From: Butyrivibrio sp.
Lineage (GTDB): Bacteria > Bacillota > Clostridia > Lachnospirales > Lachnospiraceae
Reading direction: 5' to 3'
DNA: 41,727 nt
Assembly (NCBI GenBank): GCA_017620235.1
Contig: JAFZQT010000103.1
Span: forward strand, 1-41,727
Of the stretch, positions 7,411 through 17,584 are shown one piece after another. A program made the translations under genes and the position numbers. Under the pieces are notes generated by a model. That model was not told where the DNA came from, made no database searches, and worked only from the letters and a program-made list of their open reading frames with translations. Numbering within the stretch: position 1 is the stretch's first letter; each line of letters begins with the position of its first letter.

Positions 7411-10104
7411 GTGGAGAACACCACGACGTATGAAAATGTAGATATATCAAAAGTATCACCGATGATGCAGCACTATCTTCAGACAAAGAATGAGTACAAA
7501 GACTGCGTCTTGTTTTACAGACTTGGGGACTTTTACGAACTGTTTTTTGATGATGCGAAGACTGTTTCAAAAGAACTTGAACTTACACTTACGGGAAAAG
7601 CGTGCGGACTTGAAGAGCGCGCGCCCATGTGCGGGGTTCCGTTCCATGCGGTAGATACATATCTTACAAGACTTGTTTCAAAGGGATACAAGGTTGCGAT
7701 ATGCGAGCAGACCGAGGATCCGAAACAGGCAAAGGGAATCGTAAAAAGGGACGTGACAAGGATCGTTACTCCCGGAACAAATCTTAATATGCAGGCTCTT
7801 GAGGAAACCAAGAATAACTACCTCATGTGCATATTCTACGATTCAGAATGTATCGGAATCTCTGTTGCAGACGTAACTACCGGTGATTACTATCTTACGG
7901 AAGTATCAACTATCAAGGAAGCGTGCGATGAGATTGGAAAGTATATGCCATCTGAGCTTATCTGCAATGAGGCGTTTACTTTTTCGGGCGTTTCGACAGA
8001 TGACATAAAAAACAGACTTGGCGTTTACATCAATCCTCTCGATGCGAGATATTACGACGAGGAAAGCTGTAAAAAGACGCTTATCACGCACTTTAAAGTG
8101 AAGTCGCTTATTGGTCTCGGACTTGATGATTTTGGAAACGGAATCGTCGCTGCAGGAGCTCTTTTGCAATATCTTATAGACATGCAGAAGACGGAGATAG
8201 CGAATATCACTCATATTTATCCGTATCTTACAAGCAAGTTTATGCTTCTTGATTCTTCGACGAGGCGTAATCTTGAACTTGTTGAGACGATGAGGGATAA
8301 GCAGAAAAGAGGAACACTTCTCTGGGTTCTTGATAAGACCAAGACTGCGATGGGGGCGAGAACACTTCGAAGCTTTATCGAACAGCCTCTTATCGAGAAA
8401 GAGGATATTCTTTTAAGACAGGGCGCGGTTGAAAAGCTTGTAAAGAACGTGGTTACAAGGGAAGAAGTCAGGGAGTACTTAAATCCTGTCTACGACCTTG
8501 AGAGACTTATGTCGAAGATCGTATTTAAGACCGCGAACCCAAGAGACCTTCTTGCGTTCAGAAATTCGATCAAGATGATACCGGCAATCAAGACGGCTCT
8601 TATGGATGTCAAAGACGATACAGAACTTGCGTCTCTTGAAGAAAGACTCGATCCGCTCAGAGACATCTATGACCTTATCGACATGGCTATCGTTGAGGAA
8701 CCTCCGCTTACGATAAAAGAGAGCGGAATCATAAAGGACGGCTTTGACAAAGATATCGATACTTTCAGAGAAGCCGGAACGAACGGAAAAAGCTGGCTTG
8801 CACAGCTTGAGGATGAAGAAAAGGAAAAAACGGGGATCAAAAATCTTAAGATCAAATACAGCAATGTGTTTGGTTATTCCTTTGAAGTTACCAATTCTTT
8901 CAAAGACAAAGTCCCCGATTACTTTATAAGAAAACAGACTCTTACAAACTGCGAGAGATATACAACTCCGAAGCTTAAAGAGTTGGAAGATACAATTTTA
9001 AATGCGCAGGATAAGCTCAATAATCTTGAGTATGAGATGTTCTGCAAGATAAGAGATTCTATCGCACTTGAGATAGACAGGATACAGGAGACGGCAAAGG
9101 CACTTGCATTACTTGATGTATATGCTTCGCTTGCATATGTCGCTGAGAAGAATCATTATGTTAAGCCTTCAATAAATGAAAAGGGCGTGTTTAACATTAA
9201 GAACGGCAGACATCCTGTTGTCGAGCTTATGCTTGATTCGTCCGATATGTTTATTTCAAACGACACATATCTCGACAACAAAAAGCATTGTATCTCAATT
9301 ATCACAGGTCCCAATATGGCGGGTAAATCGACATATATGAGACAGACGGCGCTTATATCACTTATGATGCAGATAGGAAGTTTTGTTCCTGCTGAGAAGG
9401 CTGATATTTGCGTTGTTGACAGGATATTTACAAGAGTCGGTGCTTCCGATGACCTTGGCAGCGGTCAGTCTACATTCATGGTTGAGATGAATGAGGTTGC
9501 AAACATATTGAGGAACGCGACTTCGAATTCTCTTTTGATACTGGATGAGATAGGAAGAGGTACATCGACATATGACGGTCTTGCCATTGCATGGGCTGTT
9601 ACGGAGCATATCAGTAACAGAAAGATACTCGGTGCAAAGACTTTGTTTGCTACACATTATCATGAGCTTACAGAGCTTGAAGGCAAGATGGACAATGTAA
9701 ATAACTACTGTATTGCCGTTAAGGAAAACGGCGATGATATTGTTTTTCTAAGGAAGATCGTTAAGGGCGGTGCCGACAAGAGCTACGGTATTCAGGTGGC
9801 TAAGCTGGCAGGCGTTCCCGATATGGTCATCGACAGGGCTAAGGAGATTGTGGCTGAACTTACGGACAACGATATTACCGAAAAAGTCCAGAGTATCGCC
9901 AAGGACAACAGAAGTGATAAGAAAGTCAAAGTTAAGCATTATGACGACGTTGATATGGATCAGATGTCACTATTTGATACAGTAACCGATGAAGATGTGC
10001 TTAAGAGATTGCAGGAAATTGACATTACAACTCTTACGCCTATGGACGCTCTGAATACCTTGTACAAGCTTCAGAGTGATTTGAAAAACAGGTGGAAAAA
10101 CTAA
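7411..10104 (+). CDS. mutS: DNA mismatch repair protein MutS
   Basis: Recognises base mismatches and small loops and recruits MutL. The 897-residue protein starts at GTG 7411 behind a strong AGGAGG (7398-7403). The mismatch-binding Phe-x-Glu is DFYELF (Phe41, Glu43). The ATPase domain has Walker A GPNMAGKST at 633-641, then GSGQSTFMVEMNE, Walker B LLILDEIGRGTST and TLFATHYHEL. Near the C-terminus QMSLFD (851-856) is a good beta-clamp-binding motif. Its stop codon abuts the mutL ATG with no gap, so the pair is almost certainly co-translated. Confidence 0.97.
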   Translation: MENTTTYENVDISKVSPMMQHYLQTKNEYKDCVLFYRLGDFYELFFDDAKTVSKELELTLTGKACGLEERAPMCGVPFHAVDTYLTRLVSKGYKVAICEQTEDPKQAKGIVKRDVTRIVTPGTNLNMQALEETKNNYLMCIFYDSECIGISVADVTTGDYYLTEVSTIKEACDEIGKYMPSELICNEAFTFSGVSTDDIKNRLGVYINPLDARYYDEESCKKTLITHFKVKSLIGLGLDDFGNGIVAAGALLQYLIDMQKTEIANITHIYPYLTSKFMLLDSSTRRNLELVETMRDKQKRGTLLWVLDKTKTAMGARTLRSFIEQPLIEKEDILLRQGAVEKLVKNVVTREEVREYLNPVYDLERLMSKIVFKTANPRDLLAFRNSIKMIPAIKTALMDVKDDTELASLEERLDPLRDIYDLIDMAIVEEPPLTIKESGIIKDGFDKDIDTFREAGTNGKSWLAQLEDEEKEKTGIKNLKIKYSNVFGYSFEVTNSFKDKVPDYFIRKQTLTNCERYTTPKLKELEDTILNAQDKLNNLEYEMFCKIRDSIALEIDRIQETAKALALLDVYASLAYVAEKNHYVKPSINEKGVFNIKNGRHPVVELMLDSSDMFISNDTYLDNKKHCISIITGPNMAGKSTYMRQTALISLMMQIGSFVPAEKADICVVDRIFTRVGASDDLGSGQSTFMVEMNEVANILRNATSNSLLILDEIGRGTSTYDGLAIAWAVTEHISNRKILGAKTLFATHYHELTELEGKMDNVNNYCIAVKENGDDIVFLRKIVKGGADKSYGIQVAKLAGVPDMVIDRAKEIVAELTDNDITEKVQSIAKDNRSDKKVKVKHYDDVDMDQMSLFDTVTDEDVLKRLQEIDITTLTPMDALNTLYKLQSDLKNRWKN

Positions 10105-12156
10105 ATGGCATTCATTAACGAACTCGACAAAAATACCATAGACCAGATCGCTGCAGGAGAAGTTGTAGAGAGACCTGCGAGTGTTGTAAAGGAATTGGTT
10201 GAAAACGCGATCGATTCAGGCGCTACCGCAATAACCGTTGAGATAAAGGGCGGCGGTATCGACATGATCCGCGTGACCGATAACGGATCCGGAATTGAAA
10301 AAAGCGAGATAAGAAAAGCGTTTAAAAGACATGCCACAAGTAAGCTTAAATCTATCGAGGATCTTTTTACGATCCACTCGCTTGGATTCAGAGGAGAGGC
10401 TCTTTCGAGTATTTCTTCCGTTGCACAGGTCGATCTGATCACTAAAACAAGAGATGATCTTGTGGGCATCAGATACAGCATAAGCGGCGGTGAGGAAGTT
10501 TGCTTTGAAGAGATCGGAGCTCCCGACGGAACATCGCTTATCGTAAGGAATCTGTTTTTTAACACTCCTGCGAGAAAGAAGTTCCTCAAAACTCCTCAGA
10601 CAGAGGCAAGTTACATCGGCGATGTCATGGAGCATCTTGCTCTTGATAATCCGACCATCTCATTCCATTACATAAACAACAGAGATGATAAGTTCAACAC
10701 TTCCGGAAACGGCGACCTCAAAGAGATCATCTACAGGATTTACGGTCGTGACGTTTCGCTCAACCTTGTTCCGATAAATGTCACCGACAGAGGCGTGACA
10801 ATTGAAGGATATCTTGGTGAGCCATCGATAAACAGATCCAACAGGAATTTCGAGATCTTTTTTGTAAACGGAAGATACGTTAAAGATAAGATCATTTCAA
10901 AGGCTCTGGAAGAGGGATACAAGCAGTATCTTATGATGCACAAGTTCCCGTTTGCGGTTCTTCACATCAGAATGGATCCCGCAATGGTCGATGTAAATGT
11001 GCATCCCGCCAAGCTTGAAGTCAGATTCGATAATCAGACTGCGCTCTATGAGTTCATCAGATCAAGCGTTGAGAATACCCTTAGAAATCGTGAAATGATT
11101 CCCGATGCGGTTCTTGATGATAACAAGAAGAAAAAGCCGGAGACTAAAGTTGTCGAGGCTGCAAATATAATAAGAGCTGACAATGAGGTTGCTCCTGAGC
11201 CCAAGAAAGTCGATGTATTTTTCGATGATGAAACGGAAGATAAGGCTAATAAAGCTGATTCTGCCGTAAAAGAGAAAGAACCTCCGAAGAAAAAAACTGC
11301 TCCCGAACCTTTTGAGAAGCAGAGATTTGAGGAGAACATCGTAAAAGAAGATACGCCGGTTTACTCCAAAGATTCAAACGGAGAGACGGTTAAAATAAGC
11401 GATAACAATAAATCTGCCGTATGGACAAGGATTTTTGGCGATCTTGAGGGAAAACAGGCTGAAAAAGCTGAGCATCCTTCGCCGATAATCAAGCCATCCG
11501 AAGCTATTATCGTTGAAAAGCCCGTACAGCTTGATCTTTTTGAAGAGAAAGTTCTTACGAAAGATAATGTAAAAGAGTACGAGATACTCGGGCAGATTTT
11601 TGGAACATACTGGCTGATCGCATACAAGGATAAAATGCTTCTTGTTGACCAGCACGCTGCGCACGAGAAAGTAAACTACGAGCGAATGATAAAGAGATAT
11701 AAGTCGGGTGAACTTCTTTCACAGATGGTAAATCCGCCTGTTATCGTGACTTTGGCATCTGCTGAGGAAGAACTTTTCCTGCGCTACAGACAGTATTTTG
11801 AGAAGATAGGTTTTAACATTGAGAACTTCGGCGGACACGAATATGCTATGAGAGCTATTCCCGTAGATCTTTTTGGATGTTCTGATGAAAAAGATATGTT
11901 CATCAAGATCCTGGATGAATTGTCGCACGAGACCAACCTTGACAGGACTCCTGATGTGATAAATTATAAGATCGCGAGCATGGCATGTAAGGCTTCGGTC
12001 AAGGGCAATACCAAGATGACCAAGGAAGAGATGGAAGCTCTTTTGGATGAGCTTCTTACTCTCGATAATCCTTACAATTGCCCGCACGGAAGACCTACGA
12101 TCATATCGATGACAAAGTACGAGATTGATAAAAAGTTTAAACGAGTTGTGGAATGA
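10105..12156 (+). CDS. mutL: DNA mismatch repair endonuclease MutL
   Basis: Partner of MutS in mismatch repair. The N-terminal GHKL ATPase shows ELVENAIDSGA (catalytic Glu33), DNGSGI, HATSKL and GFRGEALSSI. The C-terminal domain has the metal-binding nuclease motif DQHAAHEKVNYE (515-526), ACKASVKG and a final CPHGRP, so this is the strand-nicking type used by bacteria without MutH. A linker (about 335-450) is rich in Lys, Glu and Pro, and QLDLF at 475-479 is a likely beta-clamp-binding motif. The length is 683 residues. The gene overlaps miaA by four bases (ATGA). Confidence 0.97.
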   Translation: MAFINELDKNTIDQIAAGEVVERPASVVKELVENAIDSGATAITVEIKGGGIDMIRVTDNGSGIEKSEIRKAFKRHATSKLKSIEDLFTIHSLGFRGEALSSISSVAQVDLITKTRDDLVGIRYSISGGEEVCFEEIGAPDGTSLIVRNLFFNTPARKKFLKTPQTEASYIGDVMEHLALDNPTISFHYINNRDDKFNTSGNGDLKEIIYRIYGRDVSLNLVPINVTDRGVTIEGYLGEPSINRSNRNFEIFFVNGRYVKDKIISKALEEGYKQYLMMHKFPFAVLHIRMDPAMVDVNVHPAKLEVRFDNQTALYEFIRSSVENTLRNREMIPDAVLDDNKKKKPETKVVEAANIIRADNEVAPEPKKVDVFFDDETEDKANKADSAVKEKEPPKKKTAPEPFEKQRFEENIVKEDTPVYSKDSNGETVKISDNNKSAVWTRIFGDLEGKQAEKAEHPSPIIKPSEAIIVEKPVQLDLFEEKVLTKDNVKEYEILGQIFGTYWLIAYKDKMLLVDQHAAHEKVNYERMIKRYKSGELLSQMVNPPVIVTLASAEEELFLRYRQYFEKIGFNIENFGGHEYAMRAIPVDLFGCSDEKDMFIKILDELSHETNLDRTPDVINYKIASMACKASVKGNTKMTKEEMEALLDELLTLDNPYNCPHGRPTIISMTKYEIDKKFKRVVE

Positions 12157-13091
12157 ATAAACAAAAGCTGATTGTATTAACGGGACCCACTGCGGTGGGA
12201 AAATCCAAATTATCAATAGAGCTTGCCGGAAAGATAGGCGGAGAGATCATCTCCGCTGATTCTATGCAGGTCTATAAATATATGAATATCGGCACGGACA
12301 AGATTTCAAAAGAGAAAATGGGCGGTATTCCTCATCATCTCATTGATTTTCTTGATCCGAAAGAAGACTTCAATGTTTTTATGTTCCAAAAGCTTGTGAA
12401 AGAGGCGATTGCTGACATTTCATCAAGAGGAAAGATACCGATACTTGTAGGTGGAACAGGCTTTTATATTCAGGCTGTTCTTTACGATATTGATTTCACC
12501 GAGACCGATGAAGACAATACCATAAGGAGCGAACTTGAAGAGAGAGTCCGCAAAGAAGGAACATCGGGCATCTATGAGGAGCTAAAAAGTGTCGATCCCG
12601 AGTCAGCTCTTTTGATCCATGAAAATAATTCAAAGAGGGTTATACGCGCCCTTGAATATTACAAGAAGACCGGAAAGAAAATATCCGAGCACAACAAGGA
12701 ACAGAGCGAGAAGACTTCGCCGTATGACTTTTACTACTTTGTGCTTACGGATGACAGAGAAGTTCTTTATTCAAGGATAGATAAAAGAGTTGATGCCATG
12801 ATAGAGGAAGGTCTTGTGGATGAGGTAAAAGAGCTTATGCAGATGGATATTCCAAAGACTGCAACTTCGATGCAGAGTCTTGGTTATCGTGAGATATTTG
12901 GCTATCTCGACGGAGAATATGATCTGGACAGAGCAATTTATCTAATAAAGAGAAACACAAGGCATTTTGCAAAAAGGCAGCTCACATGGTTCAGACGCGA
13001 AAAGGACGTGCGCTGGATTGATAAATCGGCGTTTGGAAGAGATGATGATCTCGTTTTAAATGAAATATTAAGGATATACGAAAATGAATGA
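12153..13091 (+). CDS. miaA: tRNA dimethylallyltransferase MiaA
   Basis: Transfers dimethylallyl from DMAPP to N6 of A37 in tRNAs reading UNN codons, making the substrate for MiaB. It is 312 residues long, the usual size. The P-loop is GPTAVGKS (11-18), followed by EIISADSMQVYKYMNIGT, GGIPHHLIDFLDP and ILVGGTGFYIQAVLYD, and later the characteristic ATSMQSLGYREI and FAKRQLTWFRR. It overlaps mutL at its start and the next gene by eight bases at its end, consistent with one operon. Confidence 0.97.
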   Translation: MNKQKLIVLTGPTAVGKSKLSIELAGKIGGEIISADSMQVYKYMNIGTDKISKEKMGGIPHHLIDFLDPKEDFNVFMFQKLVKEAIADISSRGKIPILVGGTGFYIQAVLYDIDFTETDEDNTIRSELEERVRKEGTSGIYEELKSVDPESALLIHENNSKRVIRALEYYKKTGKKISEHNKEQSEKTSPYDFYYFVLTDDREVLYSRIDKRVDAMIEEGLVDEVKELMQMDIPKTATSMQSLGYREIFGYLDGEYDLDRAIYLIKRNTRHFAKRQLTWFRREKDVRWIDKSAFGRDDDLVLNEILRIYENE

Positions 13092-14385
13092 ATTAAATCT
13101 AACAACTGACAATATATATAAGGAATTTGGTATCTCTGAGAAGGTGCATAAATTCGGTGAGATAATCATCGAGGAGCTCGCTGAGAGATTTAAGAAGATC
13201 GATGAGACAGCCGAGTACAACCAGCTCAAGGTTTTAAAAGCAATGCAGGACAACAAAGTAAGCGAAGCTTGCCTTATGGGAACAACGGGCTACGGATACA
13301 ACGATATCGGAAGAGAAAAGCTTGAAGCTGTCTATGCTTCAGTTTTTCATACGGAGGATGCGCTTGTTCGTCCGCAGATAACATGCGGAACACATGCGCT
13401 TGCACTTGCTCTTATGAGTAATTTAAGACCGGGTGACATGCTTTTTTCTCCTGTCGGAAAGCCATATGACACTTTGGAAGAAGTTATCGGAATAAGAGAG
13501 TCCAAGGGTTCTCTTGCAGAGTACGGGATCACATATTCACAGGTCGATCTTCTTGAAGACGGAAGTTTTGACTATGAAAATATCAAGAAAGTTCTTGAAG
13601 AAAACGAGAACATTAAGCTCGTTACAATACAGAGATCAAAGGGATACCAGACAAGACCGACTCTTTCCGTTACAAGGATAGGAGAGCTTATATCTTTTAT
13701 CAAGACAATTAAGAGTGACGTTATCTGCATGGTAGACAATTGCTACGGAGAATTCGTTGAGAGAATTGAGCCTACGGATGTCGGCGCCGATATGGTTGTC
13801 GGATCTCTTATCAAAAACCCCGGAGGCGGACTTGCTCCGATCGGAGGATATATCGCAGGTAAAAAAGAGTGCGTTGAGAATGCGGCATTCAGACTTACTT
13901 CACCGGGACTTGGTAAAGAAGTTGGTGCATCGCTCGGAATACTTCCTTCATTCTATCAGGGACTTTTCCTTGCTCCTACAGTAACCGCAAGCGCGTTAAA
14001 GGGAGCAATCTTTGCGGCAAATATTTACGAGAAGTTCGGATTCTCTGTTTGTCCCGACGGAAAAGAAGAAAGACACGACATTATCCAGGCTGTCACATTC
14101 AGTAAGCCTGAAGGAGTTATAGAATTTTGTAAGGGTGTGCAGGCGGCAGCTCCTGTAGATTCATTCGTTACACCCGAGCCGTGGGATATGCCCGGTTATG
14201 ATTCACAGGTAATTATGGCGGCAGGCGCCTTTGTTTCAGGCTCTTCAATAGAGCTTTCCGCAGACGGCCCCATCAAAGAACCTTACTCTGTTTTCTTCCA
14301 GGGAGGTCTTACATGGCCGCATGCTAAGCTTGGCATACTAAAGACTTTGCAAAATCTTGTAGATGCAGGCGTTATCTTGTGCTAA
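13084..14385 (+). CDS. PLP-dependent methionine gamma-lyase-family protein (aluminium resistance protein family)
   Basis: A 433-residue fold-type I PLP enzyme of the Met_gamma_lyase/aluminium-resistance family (PF06838), usually found beside miaA and hfq in Firmicutes. Recognisable segments are GTTGYGYNDIGREKLEAVYA near residue 60, PQITCGTHALALAL, CMVDNCYGEF (the Asp contacting the PLP nitrogen) and GSLIKNPGGGLAPIGGYIAG, where the Lys is the likely Schiff-base residue. The C-terminus has EPYSVFFQGGLTWPHAKLGI. The true substrate of this family is not settled, so the reaction is left open. It starts inside miaA (ATG at 13084) and no hfq follows here. Confidence 0.88.
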   Translation: MNELNLTTDNIYKEFGISEKVHKFGEIIIEELAERFKKIDETAEYNQLKVLKAMQDNKVSEACLMGTTGYGYNDIGREKLEAVYASVFHTEDALVRPQITCGTHALALALMSNLRPGDMLFSPVGKPYDTLEEVIGIRESKGSLAEYGITYSQVDLLEDGSFDYENIKKVLEENENIKLVTIQRSKGYQTRPTLSVTRIGELISFIKTIKSDVICMVDNCYGEFVERIEPTDVGADMVVGSLIKNPGGGLAPIGGYIAGKKECVENAAFRLTSPGLGKEVGASLGILPSFYQGLFLAPTVTASALKGAIFAANIYEKFGFSVCPDGKEERHDIIQAVTFSKPEGVIEFCKGVQAAAPVDSFVTPEPWDMPGYDSQVIMAAGAFVSGSSIELSADGPIKEPYSVFFQGGLTWPHAKLGILKTLQNLVDAGVILC

Positions 14386-14449
14386 ACTAATAGCTGTATG
14401 ATTTTGATTCTTTCTGATCGCCCGGATAGCTTATATCAGGAGGAATCAC

Positions 14450-15163
14450 ATGAAGCAATCAGATATCTCTTTTAAAGAGCACAGAACATATGAGGATCAG
14501 CTTCCCTATGAGCGCTTTTTAAAGTCAGGTCCGGAAAGTCTGACCGATGCAGAGCTTCTTGCGATAATAATCAGAACAGGAAGTAGCAGTGCATCTCCGG
14601 TTGATATAGCAAAAAAAGTTATGGCAATGGGTAGAGGAAAAGAGAAGGGACTAAACAGTCTTTTCTGTGTTTCCGTCGAAGAACTAATGAAGGTTCATGG
14701 CATAGGAGAAGTTAAAGCAGTCAAACTCAAATGTATTGCTGAGCTTGCGAAGAGAATGTCTTGCCAGAAAGCGGATATTGGACTCATGTGCAATGATCCG
14801 TCTATGGTTGCAGATTATTTTATGGAAAAGCTAAGGCATGAAGATTCTGAGAGAGTCTTTTTGCTTTGTCTTAACAACAGATTAAAGCTTGTCCAGGAAG
14901 TTCTTTTGTCCATGGGGACTGTCAATTCAGCCTCATTATCACCGAGAGATGTATTTATTCATGCTCTTAGAACGGGAGCTTCAAATCTGATACTGGTACA
15001 TAATCATCCCGGCGGAGATCCGTCTCCAAGCGGATCGAATGTAATGATAACCAATAAGATCAGAGAATCTGGGGCAATGCTAGATATCAATTTAAGAGAT
15101 CATATAATTATAGGAGATCGCTCATATTACAGCTTCGAAGAAAAGGGGCTGCTATGGCAATAA
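14450..15163 (+). CDS. radC: RadC family JAMM-domain protein
   Basis: A 237-residue RadC/YsxA-type protein. The N-terminal helix-hairpin-helix-like region reads SLTDAELLAIIIRTG and VHGIGEVKAVKLK; the C-terminal JAMM metalloprotease-like domain has HNHPGGDPSPS with His184, His186 and Asp190/192-type ligands, followed by RDHIIIGD. Despite the name, a DNA-repair role is not established; the family typically lies just before mreB in Firmicutes, as here. A strong AGGAGG at 14438-14443 precedes the ATG. Its own stop codon is part of the AAGGAGG that serves mreB. Confidence 0.93.
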   Translation: MKQSDISFKEHRTYEDQLPYERFLKSGPESLTDAELLAIIIRTGSSSASPVDIAKKVMAMGRGKEKGLNSLFCVSVEELMKVHGIGEVKAVKLKCIAELAKRMSCQKADIGLMCNDPSMVADYFMEKLRHEDSERVFLLCLNNRLKLVQEVLLSMGTVNSASLSPRDVFIHALRTGASNLILVHNHPGGDPSPSGSNVMITNKIRESGAMLDINLRDHIIIGDRSYYSFEEKGLLWQ

Positions 15164-15173
15164 GGAGGACGTT

Positions 15174-16178
15174 TTGAGTAACATATTTGGAATCGATCTT
15201 GGAACCAGCAACATTAAGATTTATAACAGAGACGAGGATGGGCTTTTTGTTGAGAAGAACATGATTGCCATCGAAAACAAGACCAGAGTTTTTGCGTATG
15301 GTAATTCTGCATACGACATGTATGAAAAAGCTCCCGACAAGATTCAGATCTCATATCCTTTGAGCAGCGGTGTTATCGCTGATATCGAACATATGGAGGC
15401 TCTCGTAAAGCTGTTTTTGACAGACCAGATGAAAGGTTCTGTTAAGCCTTGTGAAGTTTATATTGCTGTTCCCAAGGATGTTACGGAAGTAGAGAGACGT
15501 GCTTTCCACGATCTTATTAACGATGCGGGCATCAAGGCAAAGAAGATCATGATGGTTAAGAAGCCTCTTGCCGACGGACTCGGAATGAATGTTGACGTTA
15601 TGAATTCACAGGGTGTACTTGTGGTTGACGTTGGATATGACACAACAGAGATCTCAATCCTTTCACTCAGAGGTATCGTTGTCAGCAAGCTAATCAAAGT
15701 CGGCGGAAAGAAATTTGACGAGGCTATCAGAACTGTTATCCGTAAGGAGTTCGGTCTTCTTATCGGCGAAAAAACATCAGAAACTGTAAAAATGTCACTT
15801 AAGGACCTTGAAAAAGAGGGTAAGGATGCCGTTGTTTACGGAAGAGATATTGTAACAGGTCTCCCCGTAGAGAGAATGATCCCGACAGATCTTCTCAATC
15901 AGGCACTTATCGAAAGCTTTGATGCGATCCTTGATAATATTAAAGCTACACTTGAGAGAACTCCTCCGGAGCTCGCTGCCGATATCTTTAAGCACGGTCT
16001 CTATCTTACAGGCGGAGCATCTCAGATTTGCCATCTCGCTCAGAGACTTTCAAACGGTGTCGGTCTTAATGTAAATATCGCAGAGAACCCTGTGGGTTCT
16101 GTTGCGCTTGGTCTTTCCAAGATTATTAAAGACGACCAGTACAAGGTTCTTGCTTACGGAATTGAAGAGGATAAATAA
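15174..16178 (+). CDS. mreB: Rod shape-determining protein MreB (actin-like)
   Basis: An actin homologue that forms membrane-associated filaments and directs lateral wall synthesis with MreC, MreD, PBP2 and RodA, all encoded next. The 334-residue protein starts at TTG 15174, chosen because TAAGGAGG (15161-15168) sits at ideal spacing. Phosphate-1 loop is GIDLGTSNIKIY and the adenosine region is LTGGASQICHLAQRL. The phosphate-2 loop reads VDVGYDTTEIS rather than the usual VDIGGGTTE, a modest divergence. The stop overlaps the mreC ATG by one base. Confidence 0.94.
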   Translation: MSNIFGIDLGTSNIKIYNRDEDGLFVEKNMIAIENKTRVFAYGNSAYDMYEKAPDKIQISYPLSSGVIADIEHMEALVKLFLTDQMKGSVKPCEVYIAVPKDVTEVERRAFHDLINDAGIKAKKIMMVKKPLADGLGMNVDVMNSQGVLVVDVGYDTTEISILSLRGIVVSKLIKVGGKKFDEAIRTVIRKEFGLLIGEKTSETVKMSLKDLEKEGKDAVVYGRDIVTGLPVERMIPTDLLNQALIESFDAILDNIKATLERTPPELAADIFKHGLYLTGGASQICHLAQRLSNGVGLNVNIAENPVGSVALGLSKIIKDDQYKVLAYGIEEDK

Positions 16179-17053
16179 TGAGCCCTGTTATTAGGAGAAA
16201 CGGAGAAGAGTTTACTATTCCAAGTAAATATCTTCTCTCTATTTTAACTGCATTATGTGTTGTTCTTATGCTGATCACATTTAATGCGGATAAGATCGAT
16301 GCAGGTCCGCTTACAGGACCGATAAATACTTTTGCGAGTATTTTTATGACGCCTTTGCAAAGAGGTATCACAACAGTCGGAACTAAGATTAAAAACACCA
16401 CCGACAGATTGGCTGAGATTTCAAGGCTTCTTGATGAAAATGAGAAGCTCAAGACAAAAGTAGATGAACTTACAATTGAAAATACCCGTTTGCAGAGGGA
16501 AAAATACGACTATATAGAATTAAAGAAGCTCTATGAGATTGATTCTTCTTATGAAAACTATAAAATGGTCGGTGCGACAGTCATAGCCAAATCCCAAGGC
16601 AAATGGTATGACTCCTTTACAATCGATAAAGGAGAAGATAACGGACTCAAAATTGATATGAATGTTCTTGCAGACGGAGGACTTGTTGGACGAATTATTG
16701 AAATAGGTCCTGACTTTGCAGTGGTTCAAACCATTATCTCGGATGATAATAATGTAACGGGAACGGTTATGAGTTTGCAAAAGAATCTGAACGTTTCCGG
16801 TAATCTTAAAGAATATGACAGCGGGAATATTTCTTTTTCAAGACTAAAAGCAGATAACGTAAAGATGGGTGATATTGTTGTTACATCAAAAATTAGCGAA
16901 AAATATGTTCCCGACATTTTGATCGGATCGATTTCAGGTATTGAAAATGAGCCTGATAATACCAAAAGGGGAACAATTACACCCGCGGTTGATTTTGAGC
17001 ATTTGAACAGAGTGCTTGTAATTGTTGATCCTGAACCATATAAGAAAAAATAA
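16178..17053 (+). CDS. mreC: Rod shape-determining protein MreC
   Basis: A bitopic scaffold of the elongation complex. The 291-residue protein has a short cytoplasmic N-terminus, one membrane helix at about 15-33 (LLSILTALCVVLMLITF), a coiled coil at about 68-115 (repeated Leu/Glu/Lys heptads), then the paired beta-barrel domains with GATVIAKSQGKWYDSFTIDKG and a closing VDFEHLNRVLVIV, typical of MreC ends. It overlaps mreB by one base and is followed six bases later by mreD. Confidence 0.95.
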   Translation: MSPVIRRNGEEFTIPSKYLLSILTALCVVLMLITFNADKIDAGPLTGPINTFASIFMTPLQRGITTVGTKIKNTTDRLAEISRLLDENEKLKTKVDELTIENTRLQREKYDYIELKKLYEIDSSYENYKMVGATVIAKSQGKWYDSFTIDKGEDNGLKIDMNVLADGGLVGRIIEIGPDFAVVQTIISDDNNVTGTVMSLQKNLNVSGNLKEYDSGNISFSRLKADNVKMGDIVVTSKISEKYVPDILIGSISGIENEPDNTKRGTITPAVDFEHLNRVLVIVDPEPYKKK

Positions 17054-17059
17054 AATTAG

Positions 17060-17584
17060 ATGAGTATAAGACGTATAATAATAAATTTCATACTGGCAAT
17101 TCTAACATTTGTATTGCATACATCAGTCTTTTGCAGAGTATTGGATTTTGGCGGTGTTACCCCGGATCTTATGCTTATTTTTGTTACCTCGGTTGCCTTT
17201 TTAAGAGGCGAAAAACCTGGGCTTTTGAGCGGCTTTTTTGGTGGCTTTTTGATCGATATTTTTTCCGGTAAGCTTGGTTTTTATGCACTTATCTACATGT
17301 ACATTGGTTTTCTTGTAGGCAAACTCAATGAGGTCTTTTATTCTCAGAACATCGCAATTCCTATTACGATCATATCTGTTTCGGATTTTGTTTACAATTT
17401 TGTACTATATGTTTTGCTGTTCTTGTTCAGAAGGCGATTTGATATCGGGTATTATATGATGAACACTATAATACCCAGCGTTGTATACACGGCACTTGTT
17501 GCGATTTTCTATTATCCGTTCATTTTAAAGATACATGAGCGGATTTTTGAGAAGGAACAAAGGAGCGAGAAAAAATTTGTTTGA
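17060..17584 (+). CDS. mreD: Rod shape-determining protein MreD
   Basis: A 174-residue integral membrane protein with five to six hydrophobic segments, the usual MreD size and layout, for example FGGVTPDLMLIFVTSVAFLRG and PGLLSGFFGGFLIDIFSG, the conserved part of the family. It works with MreC and RodA/PBP2 in elongation. There is no convincing ribosome site before the ATG, so translation is probably coupled to mreC. Its 3' end overlaps the PBP2 reading frame. Confidence 0.92.
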   Translation: MSIRRIIINFILAILTFVLHTSVFCRVLDFGGVTPDLMLIFVTSVAFLRGEKPGLLSGFFGGFLIDIFSGKLGFYALIYMYIGFLVGKLNEVFYSQNIAIPITIISVSDFVYNFVLYVLLFLFRRRFDIGYYMMNTIIPSVVYTALVAIFYYPFILKIHERIFEKEQRSEKKFV

